Positions 7,330 through 15,170 are shown, counted from the stretch's first letter. The stretch is DNA of 15,690 nt from an uncultured Pseudomonadota bacterium (GCA_937996755.1 CALKUS010000093.1:1-15690); one strand, 5' to 3'. Notes: generated by a model from the letters alone, not told the origin. Numbers and translations: made by a program.

Positions 7330-8274
7330 ATGCGACGCATCGCCATCCTCGCCGCCGCCACGCTGCTTGCCGCGTGCCAACACGACGGGCCGCAGCCGCT
7401 GCTCGGCACCACCGAGTGGGACCGCGTCGAGCTCGTCGCGGAAGCGTCCGAGCCGGTGCTCGAGGTCGCGACACGCGAAGGCGCCGACGTGAAGGCCGGC
7501 GACGTGCTCGTGCGGCTCGACCCGCGCCGCGCGGACGCCGAGCTCGCGTCGGCGAACGCGGAAGTCGCGCGCCTGGACGCGCTGCTGCTCGAGCAACGCA
7601 ACGGCTTCCGCTCGGAGCAGATCGACGAGGCGCGTGCACGCGTCGCCGCCGCGAGGGCGCGGGTCGTCGCCAACGCACGCGACCTCGAACGCGCGAAGGC
7701 GATGCGCGCGAAGGGGCTGATGCCGCAGGCCGAAGTCGACCGCGCCCAGCAGCTCGTGGACACATCGCTCGCCGAGCGCGCCGAGGCCGATGCGGCGCTG
7801 CGCCTGGTGCTCGCCGGGACGCGCAACGAGCAGGTCGACCAGACGCTCGCGCAGCGCGAGGCGGCCATCGCGCACCGCGACGCCGCGGCGCTGAAGCGCG
7901 AGCGGCTCGACGTCCGCGCGCCGTCCGCGGGCCGCATCGATGCCGTGAACGTGGAGCCCGGCGACCAGCCGATGGTGGGCGCGAACGTGGTGACGATGCT
8001 CGCCGGCGCGGTGTATGCGCGCGTGTGGGTCCTGGAGTCGCAACGCGCCACGCTGGCGCCGGGAACCTGGGCCTCGGTCAGCGTGACGGGGATCGAGGGC
8101 AAGACCTTCAGGGCGCGCCTGCGCTGGGTGCGCAGCGATCCGGGGTTCACGCCGTACTACGCGCTCACCGGCGACGACGCGAGCCGGCTTTCGTACCTCG
8201 CCGAGTTCGAGTTCGCGGATGACGTGGAGCTCGCCGCCGGCCTGCCGGTGCAGCTGGAGCTGCAGGCGAAATGA
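7330..8274 (+). CDS. HlyD-family periplasmic adaptor lipoprotein of an ABC exporter (YbhG-like)
   Basis: This 314-residue protein is the membrane fusion (adaptor) subunit that bridges the inner-membrane ABC transporter and an outer-membrane channel. It starts with a lipoprotein signal (LLAAC, lipidated C16; +2 residue Gln). A lipoyl-like half motif (EVATREGADVKAGDVLVRLD, 50-69) is followed by a long charged coiled-coil hairpin rich in Ala, Arg and Glu (about 70-190). The second lipoyl half RAPSAGRIDAVNVEPGDQPMVG and a beta-barrel domain complete it. The start at 7330 is chosen because it gives the lipoprotein signal and has GGAG about 8 nt upstream; the frame is open further upstream only by GC bias. 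It overlaps the ATPase gene by 4 nt (ATGA). Substrate is unknown; YbhG-type systems are linked to drugs and organic cations. Confidence 0.88.
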   Translation: MRRIAILAAATLLAACQHDGPQPLLGTTEWDRVELVAEASEPVLEVATREGADVKAGDVLVRLDPRRADAELASANAEVARLDALLLEQRNGFRSEQIDEARARVAAARARVVANARDLERAKAMRAKGLMPQAEVDRAQQLVDTSLAERAEADAALRLVLAGTRNEQVDQTLAQREAAIAHRDAAALKRERLDVRAPSAGRIDAVNVEPGDQPMVGANVVTMLAGAVYARVWVLESQRATLAPGTWASVSVTGIEGKTFRARLRWVRSDPGFTPYYALTGDDASRLSYLAEFEFADDVELAAGLPVQLELQAK

Positions 8275-9230
8275 ACGCAGCGAACGGCATCGCGATCCGC
8301 GCACGCGGGCTCACGCGGCGCTTCGGCAACCTCGTCGCCGTCGACCACCTCGACCTCGACGTGCCGCGCGCGAGCGTCTACGGCTTCCTCGGGCCCAATG
8401 GCTCGGGCAAGTCCACGACGATCCGCATGCTCTGCGGGCTGCTGACACCGACGTCCGGCGACATCGAAGTGCTCGGCCTGGAAATCCCCGAACAGGCCGA
8501 AGCGCTCAAGCGGCGCATCGGCTACATGACGCAGAAATTCTCGTTGTACGAAGACCTGTCGGTGCTCGAGAACCTCCGCTTCCTGGCATCCGTGCAGGGC
8601 ATGCCGCACCGCGAGGCGAAAGCGCGCATCGACCACCTGCTCGTCGAATACGACTTCGCCGATCGCCGCAACCAGCTCGCCGGCACGATGTCCGGCGGCC
8701 AGAAGCAGCGCCTCGCGCTGGCCGGCGCCGTGTTGCACAAACCGGAGCTGCTGCTGCTCGACGAGCCCACCAGCGCGGTGGACCCGGAATCGCGGCGCCG
8801 CTTCTGGGACCAGCTGTTCCAGCTCGCCGACCAGGGCACGACGCTGCTCGTCTCCACCCATTTCATGGACGAGGCCGAGCGCTGCCATCGGCTCGCGATC
8901 CTCGACCACGGCCGCCTGGTCGCCGACGGCAACACGCGCGAGCTGATGCGCGATCTGCCCTACCGGGTGCTGCTGGTCGAAACGACGAAGCCGCGCGAGG
9001 CGCAGGCGATCGTACGCACGATGCCCGGCCTGGCCGGCTGCGCGCAGGTCGGCAACGCGCTGCGCGTGCTGTTGCGCCGCGACGCGCACGCCGACATCGC
9101 CGCGCTGCTCGCGCGCGCCGGCATCGAATCGCACGTCACAGAAGTGCCCGCCAACCTCGAGGACGTCTTCGTGGTCGCGACGACGCCGGCCGCGCAGGAA
9201 CCGAAGCGCGCGGCGGGAGCGGCGCCGTGA
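8271..9230 (+). CDS. ABC transporter ATP-binding protein (YbhF-like, single nucleotide-binding domain)
   Basis: This 319-residue cytoplasmic ATPase powers the exporter encoded by its neighbours. All ABC motifs are present: Walker A GPNGSGKST at 41-49, Q-loop Q88, signature MSGGQKQR from 140, Walker B LLLLDEP at 160-166, D-loop around 168-171 and switch histidine H197. The C-terminal 90 residues form the extra domain typical of ABC-2 exporter ATPases, ending in a variable Ala/Pro-rich tail. E. coli YbhF carries two ATPase domains in one chain, whereas here there is one, so two copies would be needed per complex. Its ATG overlaps the adaptor stop and its TGA overlaps the permease GTG, both by 4 nt, so the three are almost certainly one operon. 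Confidence 0.93.
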   Translation: MNAANGIAIRARGLTRRFGNLVAVDHLDLDVPRASVYGFLGPNGSGKSTTIRMLCGLLTPTSGDIEVLGLEIPEQAEALKRRIGYMTQKFSLYEDLSVLENLRFLASVQGMPHREAKARIDHLLVEYDFADRRNQLAGTMSGGQKQRLALAGAVLHKPELLLLDEPTSAVDPESRRRFWDQLFQLADQGTTLLVSTHFMDEAERCHRLAILDHGRLVADGNTRELMRDLPYRVLLVETTKPREAQAIVRTMPGLAGCAQVGNALRVLLRRDAHADIAALLARAGIESHVTEVPANLEDVFVVATTPAAQEPKRAAGAAP

Positions 9231-10306
9231 TCGCCCTCCGCCGCCTGTTCGCGATCGTGTTCAAGGAGCTGATGCAGCTCAAGCGCGACCGCCTCACGTT
9301 CGCGATGATCATCGGCATCCCGACGATCCAGCTGCTGCTGTTCGGCTTCGCGATCAACATGGACGTGCGCAACCTCGACGCGGCGATCGTCGACCAGGCC
9401 GACACGTTCGCATCGCGCGCGTTCGTGCAGGAGATCGCGCAGTCGCAGGTGATCCGCGTGCGCGCGTCGCTGCGCGAGCCCGCCGGCATCGACGCACTGC
9501 TGCGCGCGGGCGACGTGAGCGTCGCGATCGTCATCCCGCGCGATTTCGACAAGCGCCTCGCGCGTGGCGACCGCTCGTTCGTGCAGATGGTCGCCGACGG
9601 GTCGGACCCCGTGATCGGCCAGGCCGCGCGCCAGATCGCGCAGTTCCCGTTCACCAGGGGCAGCGTCACGCCCGTCGAGGTGCTGAACCTCTACAACCCG
9701 GAGCGGCGCTCGGCGCTGAACACCGTGCCCGGCCTGATCGGCGTGATCCTCACGATGACGATGACGCTGTTCACGGCGGTGGCGATCGTGCGCGAGCGCG
9801 AGCGCGGGAACCTGGAATTGCTCATCACCACGCCGGTACGGCCGTTCGAGCTGATCGTGGGCAAGGTGCTGCCGTTCGTGGGCATCGGCCTCGTGCAGAC
9901 CACGGTGGTGCTGCTGCTCGGCGTGTGGATATTCCACCTGCCGATCCGCGGCTCGCTGCTCGAGGTGTACGCGAGCGCGCTGCTGTACATCGTCGCGGCG
10001 CTGTCGCTCGGCGTGTTCATCTCGACGTTCGCGAAGACGCAATTCCAGGCGATGCAGATGGCGTTCTTCACGTTCCTGCCGCAGATCCTGCTGTCCGGCT
10101 TCATGTTCCCGTTCGCCGGCATGCCGCGAGCCGCGCAATGGCTCGCGGAAATCCTGCCGCTCACGCACTTCATCCGCCTGATCCGCGGGATCATGCTGCG
10201 TTCGGCCGGGATCGGCGAGCTCGCGGCGGAAACGTACGCGCTCGTCGCGTTCACCGCAGTTGCGATGGCGTTCGCGGTCATGCGTTTCCGCAAGAGCCTC
10301 GATTGA
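9227..10306 (+). CDS. ABC-2 type permease of the exporter (YbhS/YbhR-like)
   Basis: This 359-residue inner-membrane protein forms the translocation path. It has a cytoplasmic N-terminus with KELMQLKRDRLT, a first membrane helix (about 25-45), a large periplasmic domain (about 46-170; LDAAIVDQ, VAIVIPRDF) and five more helices from about 175 to the end. The family motif RERERGNLELLITTPVRPFELIVGK (split here by position, about 190-215) and LSGFMFPFAGMP are clear. The GTG start at 9227 lies in the GTGA overlap with the ATPase stop; an in-frame opening further upstream belongs to the shadow of the ATPase gene. E. coli has two permeases, YbhS and YbhR; here only one is present, so a homodimer is expected. 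Confidence 0.92.
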   Translation: MIALRRLFAIVFKELMQLKRDRLTFAMIIGIPTIQLLLFGFAINMDVRNLDAAIVDQADTFASRAFVQEIAQSQVIRVRASLREPAGIDALLRAGDVSVAIVIPRDFDKRLARGDRSFVQMVADGSDPVIGQAARQIAQFPFTRGSVTPVEVLNLYNPERRSALNTVPGLIGVILTMTMTLFTAVAIVRERERGNLELLITTPVRPFELIVGKVLPFVGIGLVQTTVVLLLGVWIFHLPIRGSLLEVYASALLYIVAALSLGVFISTFAKTQFQAMQMAFFTFLPQILLSGFMFPFAGMPRAAQWLAEILPLTHFIRLIRGIMLRSAGIGELAAETYALVAFTAVAMAFAVMRFRKSLD

Positions 10307-10330
10307 GGTTGACTCCTCATTCTCTTTGGG

Positions 10331-10360
10331 GAGCCTCTGGTGGACGACATTCAGAGGCTC
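10331..10360 (+). terminator. Hairpin after the exporter operon, possible terminator or repeat remnant
   Basis: GAGCCTCTG at 10331-10339 is the exact reverse complement of CAGAGGCTC at 10352-10360, with a 12-nt loop, starting 24 nt after the permease stop. There is no T-run. The right arm is also the beginning of the repeat copy that follows, so this may be a remnant of a repeat pair rather than a terminator. Confidence 0.4.
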
Positions 10361-10362
10361 GG

Positions 10363-10390
10363 CTCGAAGGAAGTGGGAGCGGCCCATGGC
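10363..10390 (+). repeat. Palindromic REP-like repeat, copy 1 (partial)
   Basis: This 28-nt sequence containing GTGGGAGCGGCCCATGGC is identical to 11416-11443 and differs by one base from the reverse complement of 11504-11531. Similarity extends a few bases to the left (AGAGGCT). A short inverted remnant, AGAAGCCCCTT (10401-10411), follows and mirrors the left edge of the copy at 11408, as if an inverted pair had lost its middle. It lies between the exporter operon and the Nudix regulator. Confidence 0.8.
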
Positions 10391-10428
10391 AGAGGCATCA
10401 AGAAGCCCCTTCAATGTAACCTTGCCGG

Positions 10429-11361
10429 GTGCAGGGGCAAGCCGGGAATGTGCTGTTCGGGCTCGATGCCGTGATCGTGGCGGTCACGGACGATGCGCCG
10501 CGCGTGCTCGTCGTCGACGCCGACGGCGAGGCAGCGCTGCCGTCGGGCATGCTCGACCTCGAACACCACCAGACGCTGGAACGCGGCACGCGCGAGTGCG
10601 TCGAGGCGCAGACCGGGCTGCGGCTGGGCTACGTCGAGCAGCTCTACACGTTCGGCGACCGCTTCCGCGACCCGCGCGAACGGCGCGAAGGCGCGCGCGT
10701 GGTGTCGGCCGCGTACCTCGCGCTGGTCGCCGAGGATGCCGTCGCTGCGCGCGCGTCCGCGCGCTTCGTCGACTTCTACGAGTTCCTGCCGTGGGAAGAC
10801 TGGCGCAACGGCCGGCCCACGCTCATCGAAGCCACGCTGCGCCCGCAGCTCGACGCCTGGTGCTGCGGCCACGCGCAGCGCTGCGAGCGCACCGCGCTCA
10901 CGTTCGGGCTGGACGGCGCGCCGTGGGACTCCGAGCGTACGCTCGAGCGCTACGAGCTGCTGTGGGAGGCCGGCATCGTGCGCGAATCGCAACGCGATCG
11001 CGCCGCGCCCACCGGCCGCGATCCCGGTCGCGCGATGGCGCAGGACCACCGCCGCATGCTCGCGACCGCGCTCGGCCGCCTGCGCGGCAAGATCCGCTAC
11101 CGACCCGTCGTGTTCGAGCTGCTGCCCGGCAGCTTCACGTTGTTGCGCCTGCAGCGCGTGGTCGAGGCGCTCGCCGGCAACCGCCTGCACAAGCAGAACT
11201 TCCGGCGCCTCGTGGAAGGCGCGGGCCTGGTCGAGGGTACCGGGGTGCAGGAGCACACGGGCCGCGGCCGGCCGGCGGAGCTGTTCCGGTTCCGGCGCGA
11301 GGTGTTCCGGGAGCGGCCGGCGCCTGGGGTGTACTTTCCTGGCGCTTGGTGGTCACAGTAG
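10429..11361 (+). CDS. Nudix-type transcriptional regulator, NrtR/NadQ-like
   Basis: This 310-residue protein has an N-terminal Nudix-like domain and a C-terminal winged helix, the layout of NrtR-type regulators that bind ADP-ribose or related nucleotides and control NAD metabolism genes. The N-terminal half shows LDAVIVAVTDDAPRVLVV, a degenerate Nudix box (ERGTRECVEAQTGL; one of the two central glutamates is Ala and the spacing is changed, so hydrolysis is unlikely) and EQLYTFGDRFRDPRERR. The C-terminal part has KIRYRPVVFELLPGSFTL, HKQNFRRLVEG and GRGRPAELFRF, all classic for the family. It is about 80 residues longer than the usual NrtR through an extra central segment, which recalls NadQ-like proteins. 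Start is GTG 10429; TGTAAC lies 8 nt before it but no good -35 is seen. No NAD gene is nearby, so targets are unknown. Confidence 0.85.
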   Translation: MQGQAGNVLFGLDAVIVAVTDDAPRVLVVDADGEAALPSGMLDLEHHQTLERGTRECVEAQTGLRLGYVEQLYTFGDRFRDPRERREGARVVSAAYLALVAEDAVAARASARFVDFYEFLPWEDWRNGRPTLIEATLRPQLDAWCCGHAQRCERTALTFGLDGAPWDSERTLERYELLWEAGIVRESQRDRAAPTGRDPGRAMAQDHRRMLATALGRLRGKIRYRPVVFELLPGSFTLLRLQRVVEALAGNRLHKQNFRRLVEGAGLVEGTGVQEHTGRGRPAELFRFRREVFRERPAPGVYFPGAWWSQ

Positions 11362-11407
11362 GGTTTTTGTCGCCACCTTGTTGAGCCCTCTATGCCAGTT
11401 TTGGAGA

Positions 11408-11541
11408 AGGGGCTTCTCGAAGGAAGTGGGAGCGGCCCATGGCCGCGATGCCGACAGTGTCTGGATTCCCGCGACGCGAGTCCCGGAGGTTTTCCGGATC
11501 GCGGCCATGGGCCGCTCCCACCTCCTTCGAGCAAAGCCTCT
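11408..11541. repeat. Inverted pair of REP-like repeats (copies 2 and 3) between convergent genes
   Basis: The left arm 11408-11449 and right arm 11498-11541 are inverted copies about 42-44 nt long with few differences and one 2-nt offset; the 28-nt cores are 11416-11443 and 11504-11531. They enclose 48 nt that include TGGATTCCCGCG at 11463-11474, similar to the other repeat family at 14307-14378. The element lies between the convergent regulator and SLC13 genes, where the fold could stop transcription from both sides. No T-tract is present. Confidence 0.85.
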
Positions 11542-11579
11542 CCACAAGCAAGGACCTGAGGCTTCAAGGTGAGTGATGG

Positions 11580-13418
11580 CTAGAACATCAGGTTCACCAC
11601 GACCACCACCACCACGGTGAACAGGACGGAAAGCGGGAACCCCACCCGCATCAAATCCTTCCCGCGATAGCCGCCCGGGCCGGCGATGATCGCCATCACC
11701 GGGTTCTGCATGCCCGTGAGGTTGTTCGAAGCCGACAGCGCGACGATCAGCGCGAAGACGCGCGGGTCGCCGTTGGCGGCGAGCGCGACGTTGATCGCGA
11801 GCGGCACCATGACGACGGTCGCGCCCACGTTCGACATCACCTGGGTGAAGAACGCGGTCAGTACCGCGACCGCGACCTCGAGCACCCAGAGCGGCACGTC
11901 GCCGAGGTAGTCGAGCAGCACCTGCGCGACCCAGGCGGCGGCACCCGTCGCGTCCGCGGCCCAGCCGAGCGGGATCAGGCACGCCATCAGGAAGATCGTG
12001 CGCCAGTTGATGGCGGCGTATGCCTCGTCCATGTTCAGGACGCCCGTGAGCACCATACCGACGGCGCCCGTCAGCAGCGCGAGCGGCAACTTGATGTCGG
12101 AGAACAGCGCGAGCGCGATCGCGAGCGTGAAGAAGAACGCCGCGTTCCAGATCTTGTGCGGGCGCTGCTCTTCCTTCGGGTAGTCGGTCACGACGACGAA
12201 GTCGCGCTCTTCGCCCGCGAGCGAGAGCGCGCGCCAGAAACCGTGGAACACGAGCGTGTCGCCCTGGCGGATCGTGAGGCCGCGGATGTCCTCGCGGAAG
12301 ATCTGTTCGCCGCGGTTCACCGCGAGCACGGAAATGTTGAGGCGCTTGCGCAGCCGCAGGTCGCCGAGCTTCTGACCGATGAAGCGCGAGGTCGGCGGCA
12401 CCACGGCTTCGGCGATGCCGGCGCGGCTCGGGTTGAACATCTCGCCGAAGTTGCGCAGCCGCGCGAGCACGCGCAGGTCGTTCGACTGCGCCCAGCGCGC
12501 GACGTCCTCGCGGCGGCCGAGCACGCCGAGCACCGTCCCGACCCACAGCATCTGGTCGGCCGGCGGCGCGAGCCGCGCTTCCTCGCCGCTGCGGATCGCG
12601 AGGATCAGCGGCGTGGTGGCGTTCGCCTCCACCTCGGCGATCGACAGGCCCACGAGCGGGCTGTCGGCCGTGACGAGCACCTCGATCACCTCGCCGTCGA
12701 TGCCGTACGTGGCGGCGAAGTAGGTCTCGGTCTTCGCGGGCGTGACGGCCGGCCGGTCTTCCTTGTTCGGCAGCAGCTTGTCCCAGCCCCAGACGAAATA
12801 GACGAGGCCGACCGCGAGCAGCGACATGCCCACGGGCAGCACGGCGAACATGCCGAACGGCTCGAGCGTGTCGGCACCGGGCGGCAGGTTGCGGTTGACC
12901 GAAACGATGAGGTCGTTCAGCAGGATGGTGGGCGAGTTGCCGACCATGGTGAGCGTGCCGCCGAGCATGACGCAGCTCGCCATCGGCAGCAGCAGGCGCG
13001 ACAGCGGCAGGCCGGTGCGGGAGGAGATGCGCGAGACGACCGGCAGGAACAGCGCGGTGAGCGCCGGGTTCTGCATGAACGCCGACATCAGGCCGGTGAG
13101 CCCGCACAGCACGAACAGCAGGCGGCGTTCGTCGCCCTTCGACAGGCGCAGGATGAACGACGCCGCGAACGCGAGCACGCCGGTGCGGTCCAGCCCGGCG
13201 CCCAGGATCATGGTGGCGAGGATCGCGATCACCGCGTCGCCGGCGAAGCCGCCGAGCAGCTGCTCGACCGGCACCAGGCTGGTGATGCCCAGCACCACGA
13301 GGATGAGCAGCGCGATGACGTCGGCGCGCACCCACTCCAGCGTGAACATCACCACGGTGAAGGCGATGAGCCCGAGGACGAGCATCATCTCCGTGGTGAG
13401 GATCAGGCCGGAGTCCAT
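11580..13418 (-). CDS. SLC13-type (DASS) anion transporter with two RCK_C domains
   Basis: This 612-residue inner-membrane protein belongs to the group of SLC13 permeases in which the two transport halves are separated by cytoplasmic TrkA-C (RCK_C) domains. Helices fill residues about 8-210, with SAFMQNPALTALFLPV (112-127) and GGTLTMVGNSP (153-163) as the first substrate and sodium-binding region. Two RCK_C domains lie at about 235-310 and 325-400 (LVGLSIAEVEANATTPLI, FIGQKLGDLRLRKRLNISVL). The second half (about 425-612) carries TQVMSNVGATVVMVPLA (525-541) and ASNNLTGMQNPVMAIIAG. Substrates could be sulfate, dicarboxylates or similar anions, driven by sodium; which one cannot be read from sequence. 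A stop codon in frame just before the ATG supports the start at 13418. It lies downstream of trmB by 153 nt and converges with the Nudix regulator. Confidence 0.9.
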   Translation of the reverse strand: MDSGLILTTEMMLVLGLIAFTVVMFTLEWVRADVIALLILVVLGITSLVPVEQLLGGFAGDAVIAILATMILGAGLDRTGVLAFAASFILRLSKGDERRLLFVLCGLTGLMSAFMQNPALTALFLPVVSRISSRTGLPLSRLLLPMASCVMLGGTLTMVGNSPTILLNDLIVSVNRNLPPGADTLEPFGMFAVLPVGMSLLAVGLVYFVWGWDKLLPNKEDRPAVTPAKTETYFAATYGIDGEVIEVLVTADSPLVGLSIAEVEANATTPLILAIRSGEEARLAPPADQMLWVGTVLGVLGRREDVARWAQSNDLRVLARLRNFGEMFNPSRAGIAEAVVPPTSRFIGQKLGDLRLRKRLNISVLAVNRGEQIFREDIRGLTIRQGDTLVFHGFWRALSLAGEERDFVVVTDYPKEEQRPHKIWNAAFFFTLAIALALFSDIKLPLALLTGAVGMVLTGVLNMDEAYAAINWRTIFLMACLIPLGWAADATGAAAWVAQVLLDYLGDVPLWVLEVAVAVLTAFFTQVMSNVGATVVMVPLAINVALAANGDPRVFALIVALSASNNLTGMQNPVMAIIAGPGGYRGKDLMRVGFPLSVLFTVVVVVVVNLMF

Positions 13419-13460
13419 GGGCTAGTTGCAGTCGGCTCCCGGGCGACCGGCGCGCGCGCG

Positions 13461-13546
13461 GCACACGTTGTGTGCGGCGCGGCTCATGGGCAGCAGTCGC
13501 GGGGCCCTGGTCGCATCCCGCGAATCATCGCACTTTCGCGTGCGAT
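13461..13546 (-). other. Two hairpins in the trmB-SLC13 spacer
   Basis: GCACAC-GTT-GTGTGC at 13461-13475 is a perfect 6-bp stem, and ATCGCAC-TTTCGC-GTGCGAT at 13527-13546 a perfect 7-bp stem. Both lie in the 153-nt gap after the trmB stop and before the transporter start. Neither has a T-run in either direction. They may reduce read-through from trmB or act in the leader of the transporter mRNA. Confidence 0.4.
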
Positions 13547-13571
13547 CCGGGACGCTTCGGCGGAATTCCGC

Positions 13572-14294
13572 TCAGCCGGCGTTGGGCGCGGCGGGCGCGT
13601 CGACCTTCGCGTAGACGAGGTCCCACGTCCCGTGCCCGAGCTTCGTCCCGCGCCGCTCGAAGTGCGTATCGCGCCGCCACGGCGGGCACGGCGCGGTGCC
13701 GCCCTTGCCTGCCGTGTTCCGGAAGGACGGGCTCGCGTCGAGCACCTCGAGCATGTGGTCCTTGTAGTTCTCCCAGTCCGTGGCCAGGTGGAACGTGCCG
13801 CCCGGCGCCAGCTTGCGCGCCACGAGCGCCGCGAACGCGGGCTGCACGATGCGTCGCTTGTGGTGGCGCTTCTTCGGCCAGGGATCGGGGAAGTAGAGCC
13901 GCACCTGGGCGAGGCTCGCGTCCGCGACCTCGTTCGTGAGCACGTCCACGGCGTCGTGGCGGTACACGCGCACGTTCGTCGCGCCGTCCTCGGCGATCGC
14001 ATTGAGCAGGCGGCCGACGCCCGGGCCGTGCACCTCGATGCCGATGTGGTTCGCGCCGGGCTCGTTGTGCGCCGCGTGGCGCAGCTGTTCGCCGTTGCCG
14101 AAGCCGATCTCGAGCACGAGCGGCGCCGAGCGACCGAACGTCGGCGCGAAGTCGCGCGGCACGCCCGCGTAGTCGATGCCGAACCGTGCCCAGTGCTCGT
14201 CGAACGCGCGCTGCTGCGCGTCGGTGAACCGGCCTTGCCTCAGCGTGTAGCTCCGGATGTGGCGGTGCTTCGTTTCGGGCGCTTCGTCGGTCAT
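13572..14294 (-). CDS. trmB: tRNA (guanine-N7-)-methyltransferase TrmB
   Basis: This enzyme of 240 residues methylates N7 of G46 in the tRNA variable loop using S-adenosylmethionine. The SAM-binding motif is LVLEIGFGNGEQ (59-70), followed by HIGIEVHGPGVGRLL (83-97), the family signature YFPDPWPKKRHHKRRIV (134-150) and HLATDWENYKDHML (169-182). RHIRSYTLRQGR near the N-terminus is also typical. I prefer ATG 14294 (MTDEAPE) over the ATG at 14312, because the latter lies inside the palindromic repeat at 14307-14378. No strong ribosome site is visible before either. It follows thiG after 93 nt occupied mostly by this repeat. Confidence 0.95.
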   Translation of the reverse strand: MTDEAPETKHRHIRSYTLRQGRFTDAQQRAFDEHWARFGIDYAGVPRDFAPTFGRSAPLVLEIGFGNGEQLRHAAHNEPGANHIGIEVHGPGVGRLLNAIAEDGATNVRVYRHDAVDVLTNEVADASLAQVRLYFPDPWPKKRHHKRRIVQPAFAALVARKLAPGGTFHLATDWENYKDHMLEVLDASPSFRNTAGKGGTAPCPPWRRDTHFERRGTKLGHGTWDLVYAKVDAPAAPNAG

Positions 14295-14306
14295 GGCGAA
14301 TACTTT

Positions 14307-14378
14307 CGTCATTCCCGCGAAGGCGGGAATCCATTGCAGTACAGATCAACATGGATTTCCGCTTTCGCGGGAATGACG
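14307..14378. repeat. Inverted pair of ATTCCC-N8-GGGAAT repeats (dRS3-like)
   Basis: Arms 14307-14334 and 14351-14378 are inverted 28-nt copies with two differences, separated by 16 nt. The first has ATTCCC-8 nt-GGGAAT at 14311-14330, the pattern of the neisserial dRS3 repeat, which also recurs in many other proteobacteria. The second has ATTTCC-8 nt-GGGAAT at 14355-14374. It fills the thiG-trmB spacer and can fold into a large hairpin in the transcript. Confidence 0.85.
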
Positions 14379-14387
14379 GGGTTGGGG

Positions 14388-15170
14388 CTAGCCGATCGTG
14401 CCGTCCACCGGCGACGACGCCGACGCGAAACGCTTGCGCGGGATGCGGCCGGCACGGAACGCCTCGCGGCCTGCCTCGATCGCCTTGCGCATCGCGCTCG
14501 CCATCAGCACGGGATCGCGCGCGCCGGCAATCGCGGTGTTCATGAGCACGCCGTCGCAGCCGAGCTCCATCGCGATCGCGGCGTCCGACGCCGTGCCCAC
14601 GCCCGCATCGACGAGGATCGGCACCTTCGCCTGCTCCACGATCTCGATCAGGTTGTAGCGGTTCTGCACGCCGAGGCCCGAGCCGATCGGCGCGGCGAGC
14701 GGCATCACGGCGACGCAGCCGATCTCCTCCAGCTTCTTCGCGACCAGCGGATCGTCGCTGGTGTAGACCATCACCTCGAATCCTTCGGCGACGAGCACCT
14801 CGGCCGCCTTCAGCGTCTCGACGACGTCCGGGAACAGCGTGCGCTGGTCGCCGAGCACCTCCAGCTTCACGAGCGCGCGCCCGTCGAGCAGCTCGCGCGC
14901 CAGCTTGCACGTGCGAATCGCGTCGGCCGCCGTGTAGCAACCGGCCGTGTTCGGCAGGATCGTGTACCGATCAACCGGCAGCACGTCGAGCAGATTGGGC
15001 TGCCCCTTGTCCTGGCCGATGTTCGTGCGACGGATGGCGACCGTGACGATCTCCGCGCCCGCCGCTTCCGTCGCGCGCCGCGTTTCGTCGAGGTCCTTGA
15101 ACTTGCCGGTGCCCGTGAGCAGGCGCGAGCGGTAAGTCTTGCCGGCGATGATGAGCGGATCCGTGTTCAT
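14388..15170 (-). CDS. thiG: Thiazole synthase ThiG
   Basis: This 260-residue cytoplasmic enzyme assembles the thiazole phosphate part of thiamine from deoxyxylulose 5-phosphate, dehydroglycine and the sulfur carried on ThiS thiocarboxylate. Family marks are SRLLTGTGKF (15-24), AIRRTNIGQDKG (45-56), LPNTAGCYTA (72-81), VKLEVLGD with the Schiff-base lysine K102, GCVAVMPLAAPIGSGLG and LVDAGVGTASDAAIAMELG. The length agrees with the family. AGGA stands 6 nt before the ATG. thiS lies directly upstream, its stop 91 nt before this start, with a palindromic repeat pair in between; trmB follows. Expression is expected to be joint with thiS. I see no TPP riboswitch in the visible sequence. Confidence 0.96.
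   Translation of the reverse strand: MNTDPLIIAGKTYRSRLLTGTGKFKDLDETRRATEAAGAEIVTVAIRRTNIGQDKGQPNLLDVLPVDRYTILPNTAGCYTAADAIRTCKLARELLDGRALVKLEVLGDQRTLFPDVVETLKAAEVLVAEGFEVMVYTSDDPLVAKKLEEIGCVAVMPLAAPIGSGLGVQNRYNLIEIVEQAKVPILVDAGVGTASDAAIAMELGCDGVLMNTAIAGARDPVLMASAMRKAIEAGREAFRAGRIPRKRFASASSPVDGTIG

Noticed and set aside
10260..10428. Plus-strand frame joining the end of the permease region to the repeat and the regulator.
   Set aside because: It is out of frame with both proteins and crosses the REP-like copy; no coding character.
14295..14312. TrmB start at 14312.
   Set aside because: The ATG is part of a palindromic repeat arm; ATG 14294 begins outside it. Not fully excluded.
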